Shown: positions 44,978-55,812, numbered from the stretch's first letter. The stretch: DNA of 64,000 nucleotides from Helicobacter ganmani (GCF_003364315.1 NZ_NXLS01000007.1:1-64000); one strand, 5' to 3'. Notes: generated from the letters alone by a model not told the origin. Program-made: numbers and translations.

Positions 44978-45005
44978 GTCATTGCGAACGAAGCGAAGCA
45001 ATCTC
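44978..45005. repeat. Dispersed short inverted repeat at the end of priA
   Basis: GTCATTGCG AACGAAG CGAAGCAATCTC is a common intergenic repeat type in Helicobacter, related to 33097-33150. Here it overlaps the last codon of priA. Confidence 0.5.
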
Positions 45006-46878
45006 AAGCAAATTCTATCGGGTCTATATCCATTTCGCAAGCAATCGTATGCAAGGGCTGAAGTGCCAAATGCAAATCCCGCACCTTTGCACTGCGCAAG
45101 AAAATGACATAACGCCATTTATTTGCAATGCGTGGAATCGGGGCAATTCCACTTCCCACAATCTCTACTTTTAGGGATTCTATGCGAATTCTATCCTGCA
45201 AAAGCACAAGGGCTTGCTGCATAAGCTGTTGCGATTTTTCTTGATTTTTTTGGCTAAAATGCACCAAGGCAAGCCGCGCAAAAGGTGGATACAAAGATGT
45301 GCGCATCGTCAGCTCCTCTTCTAAAAACCTTTCATAATCTCCCAAAAAACTTTCAAAAAAGTCTTGATGTAAGGTTTGCACTAACACCTTGCCATTTTCT
45401 TTGCGCCCACTTCTACCCGAGAGTTGAAACATCAAGGACAATGCTTTTTCCCGCGCCCTATAATCACCGCTACACAAAAGATAATCTAATCCTAAAATCA
45501 CGCTTAAATTCACATTATGATAATCGTGTCCTTTGGAGAGCATTTGAGTGCCGACCAAAATATCAATTTGATGTTGATTAAAAGCCTCCAAAGTTTGCTT
45601 GAGCTTACGTTGTGTTGTAATAGAATCTCGGTCAAAGCACGCAATATTAGCCTTTGGTAAGATTTTTGATAAATGTTCAGAAAATTCTTGTGTTCCCATA
45701 CGCAAGCTTTGCAACTCCCCGCCACATTTAGGACAAGATTTTGGGACTACTTGTGCGAAATGGCAGTAATGACACTTTAAACTAGAATCCCTTTTGTGCA
45801 AACTTAAAGACACACTACAATTAGGGCATTCTATACTTTCGCCGCATTGCCCACAAAGCAAATGTTTGAAGTTCGCACGCGTAGGCAAAAAAACGATTGC
45901 TTGCTTAGAATCTCTAAAATTCCGCTCCAATGCGCTAAAAATGCTAGAATCCAACACATCATAACTAGCACAAAAAGTAAAATGATTTTGCGTTTGGAAA
46001 TGCGTGCCTTTGAGGCGAAAAACCGCATTTTGTGTTTTGGCGCGCGAATAAGTGGTTGCAAGAGGTGTTGCACTACCTAGCACGATTTTAATCTTTGCCA
46101 TTTTAGCGAGATACAAAGCCACATCACGTGCGTGATAACGTGGAGCGGAGTTGGACTTATACGCGTCATCGTGTTCCTCATCTATAAGGATTAAATCTAA
46201 GTTTGCTAGAGGCAAAAAGAGTGCCGAACGCGCACCCGCTAAGATTCTTACTCTGCCCTCTTTTAAATCTCGCAAAATTTGTTTTTTGGCTTTGCTTGTG
46301 ATTTTAGAATGCCAAAATGCAAGACATTCACCAAAAACCGCTTTTAAACGTTTCTCCATTTGAGGAGTAAGTGAAATTTCTGGCATTAAGAAAAGAGCAT
46401 TTTTGCCTCTATGCAGAGATTGATTCAACAAATGAATATAAATTTCTGTTTTGCCACTTCCTGTATCGCCAAAAAGTAAAGAATTTTGATGCTTGTTGAT
46501 AAACTCTAAGGCTTGTTGCTGTTTAGCACTCAAAGGATTCAGTGCGAAACTTAAACTTGGAAAATCCTTGATAGAATCTTTGGCAAAGGGAATAAAAAGA
46601 CCAAAACTAAGAGCATAAGAAGTGCAATAGTAGCGTGCGATAAATTCTGCCACTTGACATTGCAGGGGCGAGAATTGGAATCCTAAAGGCAAGGCTTCCT
46701 TGCAAGCAAATTCTGGTTTGGCGCATTCTTTTAGCACCACACCTTGCACTTGCTTATCTTTTAATGGAATTTCTACTAACAATCCACTCTCTAGGGATTC
46801 TGCACTTGCATAAGTGAGGATTGGAGAATTTCGCTTCAAAGTCGCAATATGATAGTAAAAGGGAGGTAAATTGTGCAA
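45004..46878 (-). CDS. priA: Primosomal helicase PriA
   Basis: 624 aa, shorter than the E. coli protein, as is usual in this group. Walker A FGDTGSGKTEIY at about 136, DEEH box (LILIDEEHDDAYKS), GSATPLATTYSRA, and the zinc-binding CGQCGESIECPNCSVSL and following Cys pairs. It restarts replication forks. The start codon lies one base after the preceding hypothetical gene stop, so translation is coupled. Confidence 0.95.
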   Translation of the reverse strand: MHNLPPFYYHIATLKRNSPILTYASAESLESGLLVEIPLKDKQVQGVVLKECAKPEFACKEALPLGFQFSPLQCQVAEFIARYYCTSYALSFGLFIPFAKDSIKDFPSLSFALNPLSAKQQQALEFINKHQNSLLFGDTGSGKTEIYIHLLNQSLHRGKNALFLMPEISLTPQMEKRLKAVFGECLAFWHSKITSKAKKQILRDLKEGRVRILAGARSALFLPLANLDLILIDEEHDDAYKSNSAPRYHARDVALYLAKMAKIKIVLGSATPLATTYSRAKTQNAVFRLKGTHFQTQNHFTFCASYDVLDSSIFSALERNFRDSKQAIVFLPTRANFKHLLCGQCGESIECPNCSVSLSLHKRDSSLKCHYCHFAQVVPKSCPKCGGELQSLRMGTQEFSEHLSKILPKANIACFDRDSITTQRKLKQTLEAFNQHQIDILVGTQMLSKGHDYHNVNLSVILGLDYLLCSGDYRAREKALSLMFQLSGRSGRKENGKVLVQTLHQDFFESFLGDYERFLEEELTMRTSLYPPFARLALVHFSQKNQEKSQQLMQQALVLLQDRIRIESLKVEIVGSGIAPIPRIANKWRYVIFLRSAKVRDLHLALQPLHTIACEMDIDPIEFA

Positions 46879-46879
46879 A

Positions 46880-47236
46880 TTAGTTGGATTGAGCGTTTAA
46901 ATTATTGGATTGCACTGAAGTTGCTTCCTCTTGGCTTGGCGATTCTACATTATTTTGGGATTCTTTTATTTCTTGTGGTAAATCCACAGCTTGAAGAGGA
47001 TTTTGCAATTCTACATTTTGCGTATTTTGAATCTTTTGATTTGCCTTGATGATTTCGTTTTTGAGTAAGTTGTTGATTTCGGAATATTCCAAAAATGTGC
47101 GTAGCAAGTCGCGCGGGTGAATGTTGTTCGTTTCATCTACTAAAGATTTTAACGATTCTAATGTGGCAATAGAAATCTCGCTTGTGGGTATGTCGTAGTA
47201 GCGACCCATAATGCAAACGCGAAAAATATCACTCAT
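46880..47236 (-). CDS. Conserved Campylobacterota hypothetical protein upstream of priA
   Basis: 118 aa: an N-terminal part (VCIMGRYYDIPTSEISIATL) with the look of a small folded domain, a helix, and a disordered Gln/Asn/Ser/Glu tail after residue 70. Its ATG overlaps the stop of the coiled-coil gene, and priA follows directly. Function unknown; context suggests replication or cell-cycle housekeeping, but that is a guess. Confidence 0.65.
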   Translation of the reverse strand: MSDIFRVCIMGRYYDIPTSEISIATLESLKSLVDETNNIHPRDLLRTFLEYSEINNLLKNEIIKANQKIQNTQNVELQNPLQAVDLPQEIKESQNNVESPSQEEATSVQSNNLNAQSN

Positions 47237-47475
47237 TAGCGACCAAGAACATTTTGAATTTTGTTGAGCACATTCTCTAGTTCGCGTTCTTTTGCTCCAA
47301 TTTCATCATAAAGTGAGCTAATCTCACTATTTTTCGCTTCATTTTCTGCTTTTAGAAGCACGATTTGCTGACGCAACGATTGATTTTCGTCTTTTTGTTT
47401 TTGCAATTCATCTATTAGCGCGTCAATGCTTTCTAAGAGTTTGCTTGAGAGATTCTTTGCTTCTTCCATATCCAT
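47236..47475 (-). CDS. Small coiled-coil protein (ZapB-like in form)
   Basis: 79 aa from ATG 47475 (GAGGAAAG upstream). Nearly all is one coiled coil (ALIDELQKQKDENQSLRQQI and on). Resembles ZapB or similar division coiled coils in shape only. First gene of a three-gene operon with 46880-47236 and priA. Confidence 0.6.
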   Translation of the reverse strand: MDMEEAKNLSSKLLESIDALIDELQKQKDENQSLRQQIVLLKAENEAKNSEISSLYDEIGAKERELENVLNKIQNVLGR

Positions 47476-47603
47476 CTTTCCTCGCAATTAAAAATAAATT
47501 TTAATTTTAACATTATTTTAAACATTTTTTATAAAAAACGCAAGATTTCTAAGGAATCTTATGCAAAAATTATGCTTTAATTTTGCTTAAAGGTTCTTTT
47601 TTA

Positions 47604-49577
47604 ATGTTTCAATTACATTCTTCTTTTCAACCCTCTGGAGACCAACCAGAAGCCATTAAAACGCTTAGCGGATTCATTCAGGCAGGCAATCAATACCAAA
47701 CGCTCATTGGTGTAACAGGGAGCGGAAAAACCTTTTCTATGGCGCACATCATAGAATCTTTACAAATTCCCACCCTTATTATGACGCACAACAAAACCTT
47801 AGCGGCACAACTTTATAGTGAATTTAAGGGTTTTTTCCCAAAAAACCATGTGGAATACTTCATTTCGCACTTTGATTATTATCAACCAGAAGCCTATATT
47901 CCGCGTCAAGATTTGTTCATTGAAAAGGATTCTAGCATTAATGAGGAGCTAGAACGGCTACGATTAAGTGCAACTACTTCCCTGCTTGCCTATGATGATA
48001 GTATTGTTGTTGCCTCTGTCTCTGCAAACTACGGCTTGGGGAATCCACGCGAATATTTAGAAATGATTGAAAAATTTGAAATAGGCGGGCAATACCACCA
48101 AAAGTCGCTTTTGTTACGCCTTGTAGAAATGGGCTATAAGCGCAATGATAATTTCTTTGAACGTGGAGACTTTCGCGTCAATGGTGAAGTAATAGACATT
48201 TATCCCGCATATAGTGAGGACGAAATTTTGCATTTGGAGTTTTTTGGCGATGAGTTAGAATCCCTCAGCCTTTTGGATTCTGTGGATAAGAAGTCGCTTA
48301 AAAAACTAAAATCCTTTGTGTTGTATGCAGCAAATCCTTTTATTGTAGGCGAAGAACGGCTAAAAAGCGCAATTAAAAGCATAGAAGAAGAGCTTGCAGA
48401 GCGATTAGCGTTTTTTAAATCTGTCGGAAAAATGATGGAATATGAGCGGCTAAAGTCTCGGACAGAATTTGATTTGGAAATGATTAGCGCGACAGGAATC
48501 TGCAAGGGCATTGAAAACTATGCGCGCCATTTAACGGGCAAAAAACCGGGTGAAACTCCTTATTCTCTGCTAGATTATTTCGCACAAAAAAATAAGCCTT
48601 ATTTACTTATTGTAGATGAAAGCCACGTGAGTTTGCCACAATTTGGGGGAATGTATGCAGGCGATAGAAGTCGCAAAGAAGTGTTAGTAGAATATGGATT
48701 CCGCTTGCCAAGTGCGCTAGATAATCGCCCCTTGAAATACGAAGAGTTTATACAAAAAGCTCCGCATTTTTTGTTTGTTTCTGCAACTCCTGCACAAAAA
48801 GAGCTGGATTTGAGCGGCACGCACACCGCAGAACAACTTATCCGACCCACCGGCTTGCTAGACCCCACCTATGAAGTGCTAGCAGTGGATAGACAAGTGG
48901 AGATTCTTTATGATAGAGCAAGAGAAGTGATTGCCAAAGGCGAGCGCGTACTTGTAACTGCACTGACAAAAAAAATGGCAGAGGAACTTACAAAATATTA
49001 TAGCGACTTAGGGCTCAAGGTGCGCTATATGCACAGCGATATTGACGCGATTGAACGCAATCAAATCATTCGTGCTTTAAGGGCGGGAGAATTTGATATT
49101 TTGGTAGGAATCAATTTATTGCGTGAGGGATTGGATTTGCCTGAAGTCTCTTTGATTGCGATTTTGGACGCAGACAAAGAAGGATTTTTACGCAGTGAAA
49201 CGAGTCTAATTCAAACAATGGGACGCGCGGCAAGGAATCTGCATGGGCATGTGTTGCTCTTTGCAGATAAAATCACCCCCTCTATGCAAAAAGCTATGGA
49301 GATTACAGACTATCGTAGAAGCAAGCAAGAAGCATACAACAAGGCGCATAACATCTCACCACAAAGTGTTTCAAGAAAGCTTGATGAGGATTTGAGGAAT
49401 CAAGACTTAGGAATACTCTACGAAAAAGCAAAGAAAAGCAAAGACAAAATGCCTAAAAGCGAACGCGAAAAGCTTATCAAAGAACTAAGCAAAAGAATGC
49501 ACGAAGCAGCTAAAAAGCTAGAATTTGAAGAAGCGGCGAGATTGCGAGATGAAATCGCCAAATTAAGGACAATGTAA
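47604..49577 (+). CDS. uvrB: Excinuclease ABC subunit B
   Basis: 657 aa from ATG 47604. Walker A GVTGSGKT near 38, the damage-binding beta-hairpin [13 protein letters not shown], helicase motifs [20 protein letters not shown], and a C-terminal UVR motif ([20 protein letters not shown]) that binds UvrC. Nucleotide excision repair. AAAGG upstream. Confidence 0.96.
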   Translation: MFQLHSSFQPSGDQPEAIKTLSGFIQAGNQYQTLIGVTGSGKTFSMAHIIESLQIPTLIMTHNKTLAAQLYSEFKGFFPKNHVEYFISHFDYYQPEAYIPRQDLFIEKDSSINEELERLRLSATTSLLAYDDSIVVASVSANYGLGNPREYLEMIEKFEIGGQYHQKSLLLRLVEMGYKRNDNFFERGDFRVNGEVIDIYPAYSEDEILHLEFFGDELESLSLLDSVDKKSLKKLKSFVLYAANPFIVGEERLKSAIKSIEEELAERLAFFKSVGKMMEYERLKSRTEFDLEMISATGICKGIENYARHLTGKKPGETPYSLLDYFAQKNKPYLLIVDESHVSLPQFGGMYAGDRSRKEVLVEYGFRLPSALDNRPLKYEEFIQKAPHFLFVSATPAQKELDLSGTHTAEQLIRPTGLLDPTYEVLAVDRQVEILYDRAREVIAKGERVLVTALTKKMAEELTKYYSDLGLKVRYMHSDIDAIERNQIIRALRAGEFDILVGINLLREGLDLPEVSLIAILDADKEGFLRSETSLIQTMGRAARNLHGHVLLFADKITPSMQKAMEITDYRRSKQEAYNKAHNISPQSVSRKLDEDLRNQDLGILYEKAKKSKDKMPKSEREKLIKELSKRMHEAAKKLEFEEAARLRDEIAKLRTM

Positions 49578-49599
49578 AATTGTCTTTAAATCACGATTA

Positions 49600-51663
49600 T
49601 TAATACTTTTTCTTGTTAATATCTTCTAAGATTGCATCAGCCAACTTTGCAACATCTTGACCAATCACATTCACATCTTTAGCGATTTGATTATTTTGTT
49701 GTGTAATTTGCTCTACTTCAGCAATAGAATTTGTAATTGCTTCCATTGCACTTGCTTGATGATTGATGTTATCACCTGCTTGGTTAATGGACTGCACCAA
49801 TGTATTTGTATAGGCTTCAATCTCGCTCAAACTCTTGCCCGTGCGTTCTGCTAACTTTCGCACTTCATCAGCCACAACTGCAAAACCTCTTCCGTGTTCC
49901 CCTGCTCTTGCTGCTTCAATGGCTGCATTAAGGGCTAAAAGATTGGTTTGGTCTGCAATATCTTGAATAACTTTCAAAATATTTTTAATCTCATCACTCT
50001 GTCTTGCCACCTCTTTAATCATTGTATTGCTATCTTGCATATCTTGAGAAATCTTAGATATCGTTTGTGAGCTAGCTTGCAGGGATTGCGTTTGCAAATC
50101 AGACTGCTTTGTTAGATTAACTAAGAAACTCCTTAAATTACTACTTTTTTCGTGCAAAGTATTAGAACATTCTGCACTAAAGCGAAGCATTTTGGCAACT
50201 TCCTCTCCTAGTTTATTTGTAATGATTTCCACTTCTCCTTTTGGATTTTCTAAAGATTTCGTAAAGTCTAATTCAGAAAATGACTGATGCACTTTTGCGA
50301 TACTCTTAAGGTCAGAACCAATGTGATGTTGCAAAGAATCCAACATTGTATTTAAAACTTCTTTTAATTCCAAAAGATTGGGATTATTTGGATTAGCTTC
50401 AATACGCACTTTTAAATCTCCTTGCTCTACTTTTGCAACAACTTGTAAGGATTCTTTAATCGCAATCTGATCTTTTTCTAAACCAAACTTAATATTTTGA
50501 GCGTTTTGATTAATAGTTTTTCCCATTGCCCCTAATTCATCTCTACAAGTTAAAGGAATATCTTGAAAATTGTCTCGTTTGTTGTTTAAATAATCAAAAA
50601 ATTCCTGCAAGCCGTATTTTATTAAATTTAATCGTTTATAGATAATATGCCCCACTAGATACATTACAACACAAATAAGCACCAAAACTAGCAAAGAAAT
50701 CATTGCTGCAAAATTACGAGTTGCCTTAGCAACTTTCAACATTTCTTCTAATGGAATATTTGCAAACACCACCCAGTGAATCGTATTGCTATTAGTCCCA
50801 AGTGTAAGGGGTTCCATAATTGTTATTATAGGTGCTTTTGTATTGGGACTAATTCTATCAAAGATAATCTCTTTGCCCAACAAAGCCTCTTTTAAATATT
50901 CATTTGCACTTTTATCTACATTTTCCATTTCACGATTAAATGTATGGAAAAACTTATGATGTAAAACTACACTATTTTGAGAGAGAAGGACAATGAAGCC
51001 ACTTTCTAAGATTTTCATTTGCTCCATTTCTTCACCCATTTTTTTTAAATCCAATAGAATCCCACTAATACCAATCGTATGAGAATTATAAGTAATTTTG
51101 TTCAATAAATAAACAGGAGCATAAAGGGGTGTCTTGTCCGCACTATCTTTTGGCTTTGGTTTTAGTTTGGGTATAAAAATTGCCTGTGTTTCGCTGTCTT
51201 TAAATAGTGCATTGATTTCATCGTTCGTAAGGCTTTCAATGTATTTTGGTGATGATGAAGAGGTGGTATAAACTTCACCATTAAAGAATTTGACAAATGC
51301 AGATTGGTAAAGACCATTTTGACTTAATAATTGTTTTAAATAACCATTTAATATTGCAGAGCAGTTAGAATCGCAAAAGCGATTTGCATTTGGACTTGTT
51401 AGATTGCGCAAGCTTTGATTAGCTAAAATTGCAATATTTGCTACATTTTCAAATCCTAAATTAATTTTATTTTCTAAAATCCTTGCTTGGTTTTTGAGTG
51501 TCGCTTGCGCATAATTTGTGGTTGTTTCTTTGGCAAAATTAAAATTCTTATTCCCTACTAGCCACACGACTAAAGCAAGTCCAATAAGAGCCACTGCAAA
51601 ACTTGCAAAAATGATTTTAAACTTTAAGCTGACATCATTTACTCTTAATAGAACTCGCCACAT
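49600..51663 (-). CDS. Methyl-accepting chemotaxis protein with periplasmic Cache-type sensor
   Basis: 687 aa. TM1 at about 13-33, a roughly 290-residue periplasmic domain with the form of a double Cache sensor, TM2 at about 325-346, a HAMP region, and the conserved tip [39 protein letters not shown] (quoted in part: [20 protein letters not shown]) near 590. It senses a small ligand and signals to CheA. The -10 box TATAAT lies at 51688-51693 and AAGGGGAG precedes the ATG. Confidence 0.92.
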   Translation of the reverse strand: MWRVLLRVNDVSLKFKIIFASFAVALIGLALVVWLVGNKNFNFAKETTTNYAQATLKNQARILENKINLGFENVANIAILANQSLRNLTSPNANRFCDSNCSAILNGYLKQLLSQNGLYQSAFVKFFNGEVYTTSSSSPKYIESLTNDEINALFKDSETQAIFIPKLKPKPKDSADKTPLYAPVYLLNKITYNSHTIGISGILLDLKKMGEEMEQMKILESGFIVLLSQNSVVLHHKFFHTFNREMENVDKSANEYLKEALLGKEIIFDRISPNTKAPIITIMEPLTLGTNSNTIHWVVFANIPLEEMLKVAKATRNFAAMISLLVLVLICVVMYLVGHIIYKRLNLIKYGLQEFFDYLNNKRDNFQDIPLTCRDELGAMGKTINQNAQNIKFGLEKDQIAIKESLQVVAKVEQGDLKVRIEANPNNPNLLELKEVLNTMLDSLQHHIGSDLKSIAKVHQSFSELDFTKSLENPKGEVEIITNKLGEEVAKMLRFSAECSNTLHEKSSNLRSFLVNLTKQSDLQTQSLQASSQTISKISQDMQDSNTMIKEVARQSDEIKNILKVIQDIADQTNLLALNAAIEAARAGEHGRGFAVVADEVRKLAERTGKSLSEIEAYTNTLVQSINQAGDNINHQASAMEAITNSIAEVEQITQQNNQIAKDVNVIGQDVAKLADAILEDINKKKY

Positions 51664-51687
51664 TATAAACTCCCCTTATTTTTAGAT

Positions 51688-51693
51688 ATTATA
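51688..51693 (-). promoter_or_regulatory. -10 box of the chemoreceptor gene
   Basis: TATAAT on the minus strand, 25 bases upstream of the ATG at 51663. The rest of 51694-51869 is AT-rich and shows no gene. Confidence 0.5.
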
Positions 51694-51869
51694 CTAAAAC
51701 AACTAGATAAAGCTATGTGATTTAATCACATTGATAACCTTGCTTTGAGAGTAAAAATTAAAAAAATATTTTGGAATCTTGCTAATATTAGGAGCTTAAG
51801 GATGGCATTTGTCAAGTCAAATATTGTAATTTTAAGTTTGTAGATTATGATTATAAATTTAAAATAAAG

Positions 51870-51884
51870 GGACGATTAATTTTA
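51870..51884 (+). repeat. Left inverted repeat flanking the recombinase gene
   Basis: GGACGATTAATTTTA, exactly inverted at 52653-52667. Together they bracket 798 bp that contain the recombinase gene and its promoter. Confidence 0.8.
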
Positions 51885-51974
51885 CTCAAAAAAAGCTTAA
51901 ATTTATATTTTATCTTTTATTTTGGATTCTGGATTGCCACAAAAATTTTGCAAATTTTCTCGCAAGGACGAATC

Positions 51975-52604
51975 CTAAGCCTTGCCTTTATCTAAAATCA
52001 GATTCCGACTTTTGCAAAACCATAAAAACGCTTCATAGGTTTTTAACTTTTCATATCCCAAAATGCGCCAAATCTCCTTGACACATTCTCCTTGCGCAAT
52101 GCGTAGTTTGATTTGTTCTATATCTTTGTCAAACACGCTATTAAGGGAGTTTTTGGGACGCCCTAATCGTTTGCCTTTTGCCTTAGCGTTTTGTAATCCT
52201 GCTTTGGTTCTTAGCGAGATAAACTCTCGTTCTGTTTCAGCCACATAAGCATAAATACTCAAAAGCAACTTGGAAGTTGCGTTATTAAAAGTCGTCAATT
52301 CTGGCTGACGAATAAAAATAAGTTGGATTCCTTTATCTGCTAGTTCCAAAACAAGCAAAATCGTCTCCAACATACTTCTGCCAAGCCTTGATAATTCAGT
52401 CGTAATGAGCAAATCGCCACTTTTGAGAGTTTTTTTGAGTGCGATGATTTTCCGCTTTTCTTGCGATTGTTTAGAGCTTATTTCAATAATGAGCCAATCA
52501 TCTATTGTGATATTATGAATTTTGCAATATTCAAAGATTTGGGTTTTTTGCGCGCTTAAATCTTGCTTATTTGTGCTAACTCTAATGTATGCAATGCGTT
52601 TCAA
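51975..52604 (-). CDS. Serine recombinase (resolvase/invertase family)
   Basis: 209 aa from TTG 52604 (AGGAAA upstream; TATAAT at 52629-52634). Catalytic Ser in IAYIRVSTNKQDLSAQK (about residue 10), ELSRLGRSMLE with the conserved Arg pair near 68-73, and AETEREFISLRTKAGLQNAKAKGKRLGRP in the arm region (quoted in part: EREFISLRTKAGLQNAKAKG). The C-terminal HTH (about 150-200) is longer than in Pin/Hin. Small serine recombinases of this type invert or resolve short DNA segments. It sits inside the two 15-bp inverted repeats, which suggests a self-contained invertible cassette; a decayed mobile element is the alternative. Confidence 0.88.
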   Translation of the reverse strand: MKRIAYIRVSTNKQDLSAQKTQIFEYCKIHNITIDDWLIIEISSKQSQEKRKIIALKKTLKSGDLLITTELSRLGRSMLETILLVLELADKGIQLIFIRQPELTTFNNATSKLLLSIYAYVAETEREFISLRTKAGLQNAKAKGKRLGRPKNSLNSVFDKDIEQIKLRIAQGECVKEIWRILGYEKLKTYEAFLWFCKSRNLILDKGKA

Positions 52605-52652
52605 GTGGTTTCCTAGTGGCTTTTAAGAATTATAACTAATATTGTGGTTAAT

Positions 52653-52667
52653 TAAAATTAATCGTCC
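52653..52667 (-). repeat. Right inverted repeat flanking the recombinase gene
   Basis: TAAAATTAATCGTCC on the plus strand, the exact reverse complement of 51870-51884. Confidence 0.8.
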
Positions 52668-52825
52668 GATTTATTTTATTTGCGGACTTAAGGAGAGCGA
52701 GTGGCTTAAAGAGAAATGAGTGGGTATTTTGAAAGTTTTGTCCCCTCTGACTTCCTCTTATACACTACAAACTCTCCCTTGATAGCAAATAAAATTTAGG
52801 AATCACAAAAACATAAGGAGAATAA

Positions 52826-55570
52826 ATGAAAATCTCATTGATTGCGAGTCGCTACTTAGTTGGCTCTATGGCTTTAAGTTTATCTGCGCTTAGCTTGTAT
52901 GCGACAGATGTTACAACAAAGGCGGAGTTTGAGACAAATTTCGTCAAACAAGAGGGAACGAATAACTACAAAAACAAAAACAACAATGCTACACTAGCAA
53001 TCAAGCTCCCTACTACTGCGGCGAAAGAAGTGCAAGCATTGCTAGGCGCAAATGGCAGAATCGTCATAGATAATGCAAACCAAGAAATCACACTAGGTGC
53101 AGCAAACACAGATATTTTTGGCTCTACTTTGGCAGACATTGAGGACACAAACAATAAATTCTATGGGTTTGACCTCACAAGCACTCACGCAAATGGAATC
53201 ACCAATGGAGGAACACTCAATGTCGGCAAGGATTCCACTATCACAGGGAAATTTACAAATAACGAGGCATTGAATATCTTAGGAAGCAAGCTAGATGTTA
53301 CAGGGGATTTTGTGCAAGCCGCTAGCAAAACGCTTGACATTATGGAAGGCGCATTGAATGTCAAAGGCGCAGTCAATATACAAGGAAATGCGGCTTTAGA
53401 TTCTGGTAGAATCAATGTCATCGGCTCTTATACAGAGGATGGAGCGACTGCTTATGACCTCTATGACTTAAACAACCTCATCAGCGTGCGAAAGGCTGGG
53501 GACAACTCTGCTACTGATGGACAAATCAGTTTGAATGCAAATTCAACATTCACGATTAATACCCAAAGACGCGCATTAGCAGACGACCTCAACCTAATGA
53601 CTGCAGAGGGTGGATTCGCTACTGCTTCTCTTGGCACATTAGACGCGACAAAGAATCTTTATCCAACAGCTCTCACACAAAAACTCCCCACAGTGAATTT
53701 CCAAGCAAGCGCAGCAGACTATTTAGACAACCCAAGCTTGCTTGCAGGGATTGAGGGGCTAGAGTTTGAACGAGAAGTACAAGCGGGAACGAATACCTCT
53801 GGTGGAACTGCGATACGCGAATACACACTCTATATCTCTGAAGACAAAAAGACCTTGTTTGTCAAAGTCGAAGCAGCAGGTGGTTTGGCAGCAGACACTA
53901 CAAAGGATATGACACAAGCACAAATCATCACAGCACTCAATACTGCGATGGAATCTCAAATCACTGCAGATAAAACTACGATTGGAGGTAATAACTCCAC
54001 TGCAAATACCGCACGCAAAGCCATCGCAGACGCAAAAACAGCAGAACAAAGCAAAGTTACTACCGCAACTACTGCCATTACAACTGCGAATACTACTATC
54101 ACAGCACAACAAGCAATCATAGACAACCCCAATTCTACACAAGCGCAAATTGACACTGCAAAAGTAGCACTTGCGGACGCACAAGCAAAAAAATCTGCCC
54201 AAGAGGCTATCAAGGCGCAAGCGGAAGCAAATATCGCTAAACTAAACCAAGCCGAAACACAACTTGCAGACAAATACACCGCACTAACTATTTCCACAGC
54301 GGCAACAGACGCAGAAAAACTCCGTGAAAATCTCGGGCTTCTTGTAGGAGAATCCTATGCTGGAATCGCACAACAAGCCCTCATCGTAACAACGAATAAA
54401 AACGAAAACAAACTTCTTGTAGCTCTTGCGACAAACGAGGGAGACTTGAGGGCAACAAGCGTTTCACTAGATAATGCAGGAAATCTAAGCGAAGCGTATG
54501 GAATTTTAAGGTCTTTTGCGGGTAGCTCTGTGAATGTCAATGAAGCCTTAAATGTCATTACGAATCGCAATTTCTTCAAAAACACAAGAGAAAATGCGAA
54601 ATCTGCTTCTACGCTTGCAAACGCTGCAACTTCCGCACTTACAGGAATCAATGTCGCAAACGAAATGTCTATTAGCAATCGTGTTGCAGCCTATAACAAC
54701 CCTTATGGAGCAAAACTTGCAAATATCGGTTCTGACGCAATAGGAAACTACTATGATACCTACAAAGCAAGCGTATGGGCAAACGCATTTGGTGGTGCAA
54801 GTATCATTGATGGCGATAGCGGCGGACTCTATGGTGTAACTTTGGGGGTAGATGGAAATGTAACCGATAATTTGCTCTTGGGTGCTTACTTCACTTATGC
54901 CAACTCTACATTGAAAGACAACGCATTAAAACAAGAAGCAGACAACTACCAAGTTGGACTTTATTCTCTAATCAAATTCGCAGAAACTTGGGAAGTAGGG
55001 CTTAAAGGATATGGACAATGGGGTTCAACAGACCAAGAATCACGCAATATTGCAGGGCTAAACACTGCTGACTTCACCAAAAAATTCTTTGGCTTAAGTG
55101 GAAGCTTAGGGAAAGTGTTTGACCTCTCTAATGGCAACTTCTTAAAACCTTTTGCGGGATTGAACTACTATTATAGCTTTACTCCATCTTATACAGAAAA
55201 AGGCACATCCCTAGCCCAACACGTCCAATCCTCTACAAACAATTCTGTGAGTATTGATGCGGGCTTAGAATACAGAAAATACTTCGGAAGTAGCTCTTAT
55301 CTCTATGTTGTGCCAAAAGTTGAACAATATATCGTTAATAATGGCGATGATTTTGTTGCGAAATTCGTAGGCTCAAACACAAATTTCATAATTGACGGAG
55401 ATGACAAAAAACGCACTTATGGACAAATCTTGCTTGGAGGCAATATAGAGCTTACACAAGATTGGGTCTTGAATGTAGGTGTAGGCGCGAAACAAATCCT
55501 AGCAGGCAAGTTTGAATCCAAAAACGAAACTTATTTAAACGGAAATGCGGGATTAAAATATAGATTCTAA
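52826..55570 (+). CDS. Autotransporter (type V secreted) protein
   Basis: 914 aa. Signal peptide (residues 1-27, cleavage after YA), a passenger with beta-helix-like Asn/Gly/Thr-rich repeats (about 60-370), an Ala/Thr/Gln/Lys-rich helical insert (about 370-490; AKVALADAQAKKSAQEAIKA) and a C-terminal beta barrel from about 645, ending in the terminal Phe of LKYRF that the Bam complex recognises. Such proteins are adhesins or toxins on the surface. AAGGAG precedes ATG. The recombinase cassette just upstream may control its expression (inference). Two terminator-like hairpins follow. Confidence 0.88.
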   Translation: MKISLIASRYLVGSMALSLSALSLYATDVTTKAEFETNFVKQEGTNNYKNKNNNATLAIKLPTTAAKEVQALLGANGRIVIDNANQEITLGAANTDIFGSTLADIEDTNNKFYGFDLTSTHANGITNGGTLNVGKDSTITGKFTNNEALNILGSKLDVTGDFVQAASKTLDIMEGALNVKGAVNIQGNAALDSGRINVIGSYTEDGATAYDLYDLNNLISVRKAGDNSATDGQISLNANSTFTINTQRRALADDLNLMTAEGGFATASLGTLDATKNLYPTALTQKLPTVNFQASAADYLDNPSLLAGIEGLEFEREVQAGTNTSGGTAIREYTLYISEDKKTLFVKVEAAGGLAADTTKDMTQAQIITALNTAMESQITADKTTIGGNNSTANTARKAIADAKTAEQSKVTTATTAITTANTTITAQQAIIDNPNSTQAQIDTAKVALADAQAKKSAQEAIKAQAEANIAKLNQAETQLADKYTALTISTAATDAEKLRENLGLLVGESYAGIAQQALIVTTNKNENKLLVALATNEGDLRATSVSLDNAGNLSEAYGILRSFAGSSVNVNEALNVITNRNFFKNTRENAKSASTLANAATSALTGINVANEMSISNRVAAYNNPYGAKLANIGSDAIGNYYDTYKASVWANAFGGASIIDGDSGGLYGVTLGVDGNVTDNLLLGAYFTYANSTLKDNALKQEADNYQVGLYSLIKFAETWEVGLKGYGQWGSTDQESRNIAGLNTADFTKKFFGLSGSLGKVFDLSNGNFLKPFAGLNYYYSFTPSYTEKGTSLAQHVQSSTNNSVSIDAGLEYRKYFGSSSYLYVVPKVEQYIVNNGDDFVAKFVGSNTNFIIDGDDKKRTYGQILLGGNIELTQDWVLNVGVGAKQILAGKFESKNETYLNGNAGLKYRF

Positions 55571-55577
55571 TGCTAAA

Positions 55578-55608
55578 TTAAGTGTGCTTGCCTCTTTGGC
55601 GTGCGCAC
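55578..55608 (+). terminator. First hairpin after the autotransporter
   Basis: AGTGTGCTTGCC and GGCGTGCGCACT pair with wobbles and mismatches around TCTTT, followed by TCGTTTT. Confidence 0.5.
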
Positions 55609-55641
55609 TTCGTTTTAGGATTTCAATTTATTCTCCTTTTA

Positions 55642-55663
55642 CTATCTTCCAAAAGGAAGATAG
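55642..55663 (+). terminator. Second hairpin after the autotransporter
   Basis: CTATCTTCC AAAA GGAAGATAG: perfect 9-bp stem with 4-base loop, followed by a T-rich stretch (CAATTTTTCATT). Confidence 0.6.
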
Positions 55664-55730
55664 CCTCAATTTTTCATTATCGTTTTATTATGGCATTGTC
55701 CTTGTGGGATTCTATGCGAGATTCTATATT

Positions 55731-55812
55731 ATGGATTTGCAAGTGTGGGTCGGTTGCTTTCGCAACAGACGCTTCGGCTTCGCCTCGCAAGGACTGCGGT
55801 GGAATCTGAAGC
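55731..55812 (+). repeat. Dispersed repeat, copy C
   Basis: Starts with ATGGATTTGCAAGTGT (55731-55746) and continues with GGGTCGGTTGC and a GCTTCGGCTTCGCCTCGCAAGG palindromic part (in pieces). Matches 1954-2019 and 24540-24661. The remainder of 55571-55910 holds the two hairpins above and the asparaginase promoter. Confidence 0.45.

Noticed and set aside
44888-45118. Long N-terminal extension of the small HTH protein into priA
   Set aside because: The extension is the out-of-frame end of priA plus a dispersed repeat; the HTH itself needs only the part from 44887.
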